Shown here: piece after piece, positions 36,340-42,218 of the stretch
Layout of the letters: each line of letters begins with the position of its first letter
How positions within the stretch are numbered: the stretch's first letter is position 1
Assembly: GCA_013215655.1 (NCBI GenBank)
Contig: JABSOX010000018.1
Location: forward strand, 66,832 to 109,049
Length of the DNA: 42,218 bases
Source: Colwellia sp.
Lineage (GTDB): Bacteria; Pseudomonadota; Gammaproteobacteria; Enterobacterales; Alteromonadaceae
Direction: 5' to 3'
Notes under the pieces: generated by a model
The model's database searches: none
Seen by the model: only the letters and a program-made list of their open reading frames with translations
Told to the model about the DNA's origin: nothing
Made by a program: the position numbers and the translations under genes

Positions 36340-36369
36340 GTGTTATGGTGTGCTGGTGGTGTATAACAC
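36340..36369. promoter_or_regulatory. Candidate YtrA-type operator
   Basis: GTGTTAT (36340-36346) is inverted as ATAACAC (36363-36369), and the second half also forms GTGTATAACAC (36359-36369), a GTGT-N3-ACAC motif. It lies 36-65 bp before the chosen start of the GntR gene. YtrA-subfamily regulators commonly autoregulate through inverted repeats of this general kind, so this is the most likely site for the product of the next gene. Confidence 0.45.
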
Positions 36370-36404
36370 TGTTATCGATTTGTTTTACTGCACAGGAAAA
36401 ACTA

Positions 36405-36770
36405 ATGACACCACAATGGGATTCAGAAAAGCCGATATATCTCCAACTGTATCAGCAAGTCATTGCTCGTATTTTGGATGGATATATCAAAGAAGGAGAG
36501 GCTTTACCTTCTGTAAGAAAAGTAGCAGCAGAATATCAGCTTAACCCTATAACTATTTCAAAGGCGTATCAAATGTTGCAGGATGAACAAGTTGTTGAAA
36601 AACAAAGAGGAAAAGGTTTGTTTGTGATGCCAGGCGCACAACAATTGATGTTAGAGCGAGAACGAGGTGTATTTCTTTGTCAACAGTGGCCTGAAATATT
36701 AAAACAAATTACTCGGCTAAAGCTTTCAGCTGAGCAGTTACTATCTACTCCAATGGAGAACAACATATGA
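36405..36770 (+). CDS. GntR-family transcriptional regulator, YtrA subfamily
   Basis: I choose ATG 36405, with AGGAAAA 7 bases ahead, over an upstream TTG at 36312 whose extra 31 residues look non-coding. The 121-residue protein opens PIYLQLYQQVIARILDGYIKEGEALPSVRKVAAEYQLNP, the GntR winged-helix domain (about 8-75), with the wing RGKGLFV. The short C-terminal helix region (about 76-121) lacks a ligand-binding domain, the mark of the YtrA subfamily. These repress the ABC transporter genes they precede. The stop overlaps the ATPase start in ATGA (36767-36770). Confidence 0.9.
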   Translation: MTPQWDSEKPIYLQLYQQVIARILDGYIKEGEALPSVRKVAAEYQLNPITISKAYQMLQDEQVVEKQRGKGLFVMPGAQQLMLERERGVFLCQQWPEILKQITRLKLSAEQLLSTPMENNI

Positions 36771-37624
36771 GTCCATTAATTTCTATTCGCAAACTTAGTA
36801 AGTCTTACGGCACTAAAAATGTTGTTTCAAATGTCGACTTAACAATTAATGCGGGTCAAATTGTTGGTTTAGTGGGTCCAAATGGCGCAGGTAAAACAAC
36901 ATGTTTGCAAGCAATTCTTGGTTTAACTGATTTTGATGGTGATATTGATGTACTTGGTCATCATCCTCGAAAAGATCGGGTCGAAATGCTTAACGATGTC
37001 GCTTATATCGCTGATGTTGCTATTTTACCAAAATGGCTAAAAGTCTCACAAGCATTAACGTATATGCAAGATGTTCATCAAAATTTTGATATAGAAAAAG
37101 CAAAAATGTTTTTACAAAAAACGAATGTCTCATTGAGCGATAAGGTTAAAGTACTATCAAAAGGTATGGTCACGCAACTACATTTGGCGCTGATTTTAGC
37201 TATTGATGCCAAAGTATTGATACTTGATGAACCGACATTAGGATTAGATATTCTGACCCGTCGACAATTTTACAGTCATTTATTAGAAGAATTTTATAGT
37301 GAAGATAAGTGCATCATTATCACTACACATCAAATTGAAGAAATTGAACATATTTTAACGGATGTTGCCTTTATTCAAGAAGGTAAAATTGTTTTATCGG
37401 AAAGTGCAGAGGATATACGTGAACGCTTTAATTTATTGTCGGTAACAAACGAGCATATAGAGCAAGCTAAGGAGCTTAAACCTTTATTTTCAAATAGTAT
37501 GATGGGATTAACTACGATGCTTTTTGATAAGGCAGACACAGATGTATTACAATCACTAGGTAATGTTAGTGTGCCCAGTTTGGCTGATATTTTTGTAGGT
37601 GTGATGACGAAGGAGACATGCTAA
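36767..37624 (+). CDS. ABC transporter ATP-binding protein
   Basis: A 285-residue ATPase with Walker A GPNGAGKTT (37-45), Walker B VLILDEP (150-156) and the switch His in TTHQIEEIE (about 188). The signature motif is LSKGM (130-134) instead of LSGGQ; LSKGM and similar forms are seen in YtrB/EcsA-like exporters. The region after residue 215 is a C-terminal extension. It should energise export of an unknown substrate with the permease encoded next. It overlaps the regulator by 4 bp, and its TAA overlaps the permease ATG (TAATG). Confidence 0.9.
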   Translation: MSPLISIRKLSKSYGTKNVVSNVDLTINAGQIVGLVGPNGAGKTTCLQAILGLTDFDGDIDVLGHHPRKDRVEMLNDVAYIADVAILPKWLKVSQALTYMQDVHQNFDIEKAKMFLQKTNVSLSDKVKVLSKGMVTQLHLALILAIDAKVLILDEPTLGLDILTRRQFYSHLLEEFYSEDKCIIITTHQIEEIEHILTDVAFIQEGKIVLSESAEDIRERFNLLSVTNEHIEQAKELKPLFSNSMMGLTTMLFDKADTDVLQSLGNVSVPSLADIFVGVMTKETC

Positions 37625-38535
37625 TGAATACGTTAACAATGAAAGCATCAATTAGAAAAGAATTATGGGAATTTAAAAATATTTTAACGTGGGTTCCGGT
37701 GTCATTAGCGGTGTTGATTTTTGTTATTCCGGCGTTAAATTTTTTCCTTAATGGTGTTGATACTCATGCATTATTTATACGTTTGGAGCGATTAGTAGAT
37801 TTTCAATATTCACATTCGCCAGAGGTGGAAAAAATATTTTTTATCGGCTTAATATCACTATTTGCACCATTTTTGGTGTTAAGTACCATAGTGCAGCTGT
37901 ATTACTTTCTTACCTGTCTTTATGATGAAAGAAGAGACCAATCCGTGTTGTTTTGGCGCTCATTACCTGTATCAGATAGTTTAACGATAATGAGTAAACT
38001 TGTTACCGGGGCTTTGGTTATTCCAGCAATATTTTTCATGGTCGCAACCTTAGTACTAGTTACCATACTTATTATTGCTTTTATTGCCTGTATTGTTTTT
38101 TATGTTGGCTATGATATTTCTCTATGGGGTATGTGGATTAGTTCAAGCGTGATAAGTGCGGTCTCAATTATTTGGATAACATTATTGCCTCTGGCTGTTT
38201 GGTTTTTACCTTTGTTTGCTTGGTTAATGTTAGCGTCTATGTACGCAAAAAAGGCACCATTCTTATGGGCCGTACTACCAATAGTTGCTCTGATTTTAGT
38301 TGAGGCTTTAGCCGTACATTATTTAGACTTTTCACAACCTTTTATAGGTAAATTTTTGCTAGACTATTTTGTATTCATGCCAGAAAATGTTAGCACCGCT
38401 GACGTTGTTACTGGTATAAACCGCTTTGCTCCATTTCAAGCAATAGCTTCAAAAATTGACTTTAGTACAGCTTTTATATCGGCGATATTATTCTATGCAA
38501 CCTATTGGTTACGCGTGAATAAAAGCGAAAGTTAA
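37624..38535 (+). CDS. ABC-2-type permease
   Basis: I choose ATG 37624 (MNTLTMKASIRKELWEFKN) because the AGGAG box is 8 bases ahead; an ATG two codons earlier is only 2 bases from it. The 303-residue membrane protein has about six hydrophobic segments, starting near residue 22. After the first comes a soluble loop with LYDERRDQSVLFWRSLPVSD, a motif typical of ABC-2 type exporters that work with YtrB-like ATPases. The substrate is unknown; these systems often answer cell-envelope stress or peptide antibiotics. A terminator at 38555 closes the operon. Confidence 0.85.
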   Translation: MNTLTMKASIRKELWEFKNILTWVPVSLAVLIFVIPALNFFLNGVDTHALFIRLERLVDFQYSHSPEVEKIFFIGLISLFAPFLVLSTIVQLYYFLTCLYDERRDQSVLFWRSLPVSDSLTIMSKLVTGALVIPAIFFMVATLVLVTILIIAFIACIVFYVGYDISLWGMWISSSVISAVSIIWITLLPLAVWFLPLFAWLMLASMYAKKAPFLWAVLPIVALILVEALAVHYLDFSQPFIGKFLLDYFVFMPENVSTADVVTGINRFAPFQAIASKIDFSTAFISAILFYATYWLRVNKSES

Positions 38536-38554
38536 GTTTAGCGCTGTAACTATA

Positions 38555-38578
38555 ATAAACCTGCCTATGCAGGTTTAT
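38555..38578 (+). terminator. Terminator of the GntR-ABC operon
   Basis: ATAAACCTGC (38555-38564) pairs fully with GCAGGTTTAT (38569-38578) around loop CTAT. The T-run is short (TTTAT). A repeat element starts inside its last two bases. Confidence 0.75.
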
Positions 38579-38660
38579 GTTCAGGACGAACGGTATGTCG
38601 TGGTGACATGGATGGCAATGAACGACGATGTTCAGGACGAACGGTATGTCGTGGTGCCAT
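38577..38660 (+). repeat. Short-form repeat, 51-bp unit, 1.6 tandem copies
   Basis: A 51-bp unit (38577-38627) starts ATGTTCAGGACGAACGGTAT. A second copy starts at 38628 and matches for about 30 bp before diverging. The arrangement, including the truncated second copy, mirrors that after fadD at 18947. Confidence 0.85.
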
Positions 38661-38840
38661 GGTCGCTCCTAGGTATCTATGTTTGCGTGGCATTAGTGCA
38701 TCCTTGCACGTCGATGGGAAGGAACGATGTGCAAGGACGAATAATCGGTAGTGTAGGTAGAAGTTCACTTCGACAAAGAATTCAACACGAATATTTTTTT
38801 GTCGAACCTCATTGCGCTTGTGTCACCTTCATTGATTATA
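38661..38840 (+). repeat. Long-form repeat with internal deletion
   Basis: The tail part GCATTAGTGCATCC...GTCGATGGGAAGGAACGATG corresponds to 35714-35756. It is followed by a new head and GGTAGTGTAGG at 38748. The middle of the long form is missing, but the hairpin TTCGACAAA (38769-38777) / TTTGTCGAA (38798-38806) is retained exactly. The copy ends in CATTGCGCTTGTGTCACC. Confidence 0.75.
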
Positions 38841-38879
38841 TATATCCTAGGGGATTAATACTTCGATACAATAAGTGAT

Positions 38880-39248
38880 TTAATCCAGATCTTCTAGTTC
38901 ATCAATCACTAATCTTGCCTGCGCAATGGTGCAGTCTGTTTTAGCCATTAACTGATTAATACTAATACCTAAATTACGCTTAGCAATACGTAATAAATCA
39001 TTGTGGCTAAGATTTTTTTGTCGATTATTTAAATGTTTGGCTAACCATTGCCAACTGGGTTCATCTGAGTTTTCAATCGCTGAAATTATAACTTCGAGTT
39101 GTTCAAAAGTAGCTCTTAATTGCCAATTTCTTGAACGACCTATTCGATATAATTCGCCACCAGCAGTTCTAATTAGAGTCTTGAGTGCGTAGGCCTTCAT
39201 TGCTCTACGTAGAAATGACGGTAATGTAATAGTGAATGTGTTTAACAA
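38880..39248 (-). CDS. Small protein resembling RRF_GI family (ribosome recycling factor family protein)
   Basis: A 122-residue cytosolic protein starting with an ITLPSFLRR-type motif, then IRTAGGELYRIGRSRNWQLRATFEQLEVI and a C-terminal ISINQLMAKTDCTIAQARLVIDELE helix-turn-helix-like segment. This pattern matches proteins in Shewanella and relatives that databases call ribosome recycling factor family (RRF_GI, PF12614). Despite the name there is no evidence that they recycle ribosomes; the true RRF is about 185 aa. The GRSRNWQL block and basic N-terminus hint at nucleic-acid binding. Its start overlaps nothing. The family call is from memory. Confidence 0.65.
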   Translation of the reverse strand: MLNTFTITLPSFLRRAMKAYALKTLIRTAGGELYRIGRSRNWQLRATFEQLEVIISAIENSDEPSWQWLAKHLNNRQKNLSHNDLLRIAKRNLGISINQLMAKTDCTIAQARLVIDELEDLD

Positions 39249-39281
39249 AATAAGGCCATAGAAAACAGACTTGTTTAAATG

Positions 39282-39318
39282 AAAAAGCCAGCACTATTTG
39301 TTATAATAATACTGGCTT
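39282..39318 (-). terminator. Terminator downstream of the coiled-coil protein gene
   Basis: On the minus strand AAGCCAGTATT and AATAGTGCTGGCTT form an imperfect stem around an AT-rich loop, followed by TTTTTC. It lies 22 bp after the stop of the gene ending at 39340 and upstream of the 122-aa gene, separating the two transcripts. Confidence 0.75.
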
Positions 39319-39339
39319 GATAGTTGTTTTGGTTTTATT

Positions 39340-40113
39340 TTACCATTTTTTCTTCGGTTGAAATAACATGTCCAAATCATCTTCTTCGTCTTTCGCTTTT
39401 TTCGCGGCATCAGCAGCATTAGAACTTTTTAATGCGGTGGTAATTTCTTCTAATAACTGTTCCAACTCTGCGCGTTTACTCTGCGTATACTCTGATTGAG
39501 TACCATGGTCAGATAAGGTTTGTAATGCTTTTTCAAAATATTGCCTTGCTGAACCTAACATTTCATTTGAATAGGCCTTATTGCCTCTTTTGGCTAAACT
39601 CTCAACACCAATTTTTAATTGCATACTGTCAAAACGTTTATCTTGTTGAGTATATGTTTGTGGATCTAGTGCCCCTTTAGTTTGCTCGTTTTTTAGCATT
39701 AACCTAATTTTTTTAATGCATTGTAAAATAGCCACAATCTGTTGCTCATTATCAGGAAGAACAAATTTTTCTTCTGGTATTCCGTCTTGGCTTTTCAGCA
39801 TATCTGCAGAAGCTTCAACCCTAGCTTTCATTTCTTGTAAACGTTTTCTAATCGGTTTTGATTCAGGTAATATCTGTGACATTGCTTTAACGGCATTCAT
39901 GCTACGTTTATTTAATATATTATTAATGATGGGGTTTGGTGGTAAATTGGCTACCTGTAAAATTAACTCTTCGGTTTCGTCAACAATTGCTTTTTGTTTA
40001 GCGGCACGAGCACGCTTTTCCTGTTCTAATTTTTCTCTATGTTGCTGTATCCCATTAACCACCACAACGATGACGATTAAAGCGATAAATAAACCAATAA
40101 TTATTGTGATCAT
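39340..40113 (-). CDS. Membrane-anchored coiled-coil protein of unknown function
   Basis: A 257-residue protein with one N-terminal membrane helix (about 2-20). A long charged helix follows (about 22-50: QQHREKLEQEKRARAAKQK), then mainly helical sequence. Residues 180-225 (ANKAYSNEMLGSARQYFEKALQTL-like) resemble a single TPR-like hairpin. The C-terminus is acidic then basic (EEDDLDMLFQPKKKW). By charge the soluble part should face the cytoplasm. I recall similar unnamed proteins near cysB in other Alteromonadales, but know no function. It is divergent from cysB with 253 bp between. Confidence 0.72.
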   Translation of the reverse strand: MITIIIGLFIALIVIVVVVNGIQQHREKLEQEKRARAAKQKAIVDETEELILQVANLPPNPIINNILNKRSMNAVKAMSQILPESKPIRKRLQEMKARVEASADMLKSQDGIPEEKFVLPDNEQQIVAILQCIKKIRLMLKNEQTKGALDPQTYTQQDKRFDSMQLKIGVESLAKRGNKAYSNEMLGSARQYFEKALQTLSDHGTQSEYTQSKRAELEQLLEEITTALKSSNAADAAKKAKDEEDDLDMLFQPKKKW

Positions 40114-40307
40114 AGTTTTTACTCATAATATGAAAAAAATGCACTATCTATTACCAGTCTACAAAAAATGTTCGCCTTAGCATAGGGTTAACTTGGTCTT
40201 TTATTTATCAAAACTAAGAATGTTTACTTTTATTTTGTAAATATAATGTTACTTATTTAATTTTTAAGCGGATGTTGAAATAAATTTACACAATTTTTAA
40301 AAATCAT

Positions 40308-40324
40308 ATGGAATATATTTCCAT
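40308..40324. promoter_or_regulatory. Palindrome upstream of cysB
   Basis: ATGGAATATATTTCCAT has 6-bp inverted arms around TATAT, 43 bp before the cysB ATG. CysB of E. coli represses its own gene, so an autoregulatory site is possible, but the sequence does not match a defined CysB consensus that I know. Confidence 0.35.
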
Positions 40325-40357
40325 TTAAGTATATATTTTTGGAATAAGAAATCTTGA

Positions 40358-41341
<984 letters not shown>

Positions 41342-41364
41342 TTTACAATTTTAACGAAATTTTT

Positions 41365-41400
41365 AAGCCGAATGTCTAATGACCTTCGGCTTTTATTTTT
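41365..41400 (+). terminator. Intrinsic terminator of cysB
   Basis: AAGCCGAA (41365-41372) and TTCGGCTT (41385-41392) pair around a 12-base loop, followed by a T-rich run (TTATTTTTT). It points in the cysB direction and lies just outside the end of the convergent serine dehydratase gene. Confidence 0.78.
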
Positions 41401-41434
41401 TACGGTATACGGTTGATGAATATGTAGGTCAGTA

Positions 41435-42218
41435 TTAACACTCGATAATATTCACCGCTAAGCCACCTCGAGAGGTTTCTTTATATTTAGTTTTCATGTC
41501 ATTACCTGTTTCCCACATGGTTTTGATCACTTTATCTAGTGTTACTTTTTGGGTGCCTGTTCCACGTAAGGCAAGTCGAGAGGCATTAATGGCTTTTACA
41601 GAGCCCATAGCATTACGCTCAATACAAGGCACTTGCACTAAACCGCCTACAGGATCACAAGTTAAGCCTAAGTTGTGCTCCATACCAATTTCTGCAGCGT
41701 TTTCGACTTGTTGTGGTGTGCCACCCATTATTTCTGTTAAAGCACCTGCAGCCATAGAACAAGCCACTCCCACTTCACCTTGACAACCCACTTCAGCGCC
41801 AGAAATAGAAGCATTAGTTTTATATAAAATGCCAATGGCTGCGGCGGTTAATAGATAACGGACACAGTCGTCGTCAGAAACAGGCTTTACAAATTTATCG
41901 TAGTAACTTAACACTGCTGGAATAATACCAGCAGCACCATTTGTTGGTGCGGTAACAACACGGCTTCCTGCGGCATTTTCTTCATTAACGGCTAATGCAA
42001 ATAGATTTACCCAATCCATCGCGATAAGTGGGTCGTTACTTTTTTCGACTGATAATGTACGGTATAGCGCAGGCGCACGCCGAGTTACTTTTAAACCGCC
42101 GGGTAATATCCCTTCGGTTTTAATACCACGGTCAATGCAATCACGCATGGCTTGCCATATCTCTAAAAGCTTTGTTTTAATGGTTGCTTCATCGTTTAAG
42201 CATTTTTCATTATTCATC
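41435..42218 (-). CDS. sdaA: L-serine dehydratase (iron-sulfur type), C-terminal part
   Basis: The window holds the last 260 or so residues of an L-serine ammonia-lyase; the N-terminus lies beyond the right edge. The visible part aligns along its length with the end of E. coli SdaA/SdaB (about 455 aa): [73 protein letters not shown] and [19 protein letters not shown]. The cysteines in GCQGEVG, CDP and CIERN are the known ligands of the catalytic 4Fe-4S cluster. It converts serine to pyruvate and ammonia in the cytosol. sdaA versus sdaB cannot be decided from this part. Confidence 0.93.
   Translation of the reverse strand, partial: MNNEKCLNDEATIKTKLLEIWQAMRDCIDRGIKTEGILPGGLKVTRRAPALYRTLSVEKSNDPLIAMDWVNLFALAVNEENAAGSRVVTAPTNGAAGIIPAVLSYYDKFVKPVSDDDCVRYLLTAAAIGILYKTNASISGAEVGCQGEVGVACSMAAGALTEIMGGTPQQVENAAEIGMEHNLGLTCDPVGGLVQVPCIERNAMGSVKAINASRLALRGTGTQKVTLDKVIKTMWETGNDMKTKYKETSRGGLAVNIIEC

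Larger units (their letters stand above)
35961..36404. other. AT-rich intergenic region before the GntR-ABC operon
   Basis: This stretch of about 440 bp carries no plausible gene. It contains the 18-bp palindrome at 36184-36201 and GTGT/ACAC motifs at 36340-36369, close to the regulator start. I could not place a convincing promoter. Confidence 0.5.

Noticed and set aside
36312-36404. Upstream TTG start for the GntR regulator, adding 31 residues
   Set aside because: The added part is Cys/Trp-rich, unlike family N-termini, overlaps the likely operator, and the ATG at 36405 has a good ribosome site and the family start.
38567-38878. A 103-codon open frame through the repeat region, and an opposite-strand frame at 38565-38768
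   Set aside because: They arise from the 51-bp repeat, whose length is a multiple of three. Composition is unlike the neighbouring genes, there is no ribosome site, and the frames cross several repeat units.
41435-42218. Short serine dehydratase that seems to start at a Met at the window edge
   Set aside because: The apparent start is internal to the family sequence; the gene simply runs off the right edge, so this is not a truncation.

Overview
The window is about 38-40% GC chromosomal DNA from a marine gammaproteobacterium. Protein resemblance and gene order point to Alteromonadales, and most likely to a Colwellia or Thalassotalea-like organism; this is a judgement from family knowledge, not a search. 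Nearly every gene is a chromosomal gene with recognisable relatives. I see no transposase, integrase, phage gene, CRISPR array or toxin-antitoxin pair.

Layout. (1) 1-540, minus strand: a tRNA operon read from the right, Met(CAU)-Leu(UAG)-Gln(UUG)-Leu (cut by the window edge), behind a strong promoter with a GC-rich discriminator. (2) 671-2617, minus: elaA-like acetyltransferase, a small DUF6559-like protein and a periplasmic binding-protein-like protein. (3) 2784-10398, minus: a complete histidine operon hisGDCBHAF-IE, preceded by a his leader peptide with five histidine codons and an attenuator hairpin. (4) 10660-18882, mostly plus: a yoaA-tsaB-slp(yeaY)-fadD neighbourhood that parallels the E. 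coli order, enlarged by small hypothetical genes, an HExxH membrane protein and an alpha/beta hydrolase. (5) 19055-27167: yciK (minus), a VolA-type lipase lipoprotein, a penicillin-acylase-family lipoprotein, sohB and tpm. (6) 27337-32406: a dicarboxylate/amino-acid symporter, an Ig-like/EF-hand-like lipoprotein and a ureohydrolase. (7) 32804-42218: topA, a YtrA-type GntR regulator with an ABC exporter, an RRF_GI-like small protein, a membrane-anchored coiled-coil protein, cysB and the C-terminal part of an L-serine dehydratase. yciK, sohB, topA and cysB lie together in E. coli too, so this stretch looks like an ancestral block opened up by insertions.

Functional links. The his genes form one translationally coupled unit controlled by attenuation. 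fadD, the VolA-type lipase and, more weakly, the acylase each have a FadR-like palindrome in front, which suggests a regulon that releases fatty acids at the cell surface and activates them inside.

The most unusual non-coding feature is a modular repeat family (51-bp short form, about 155-bp or longer long form). Copies start directly at the U-tract of five plus-strand intrinsic terminators (fadD, acylase, Ig protein, topA, ABC permease), always in the same orientation relative to the upstream gene. The long form carries a conserved hairpin. I regard this as the best candidate for something undescribed.
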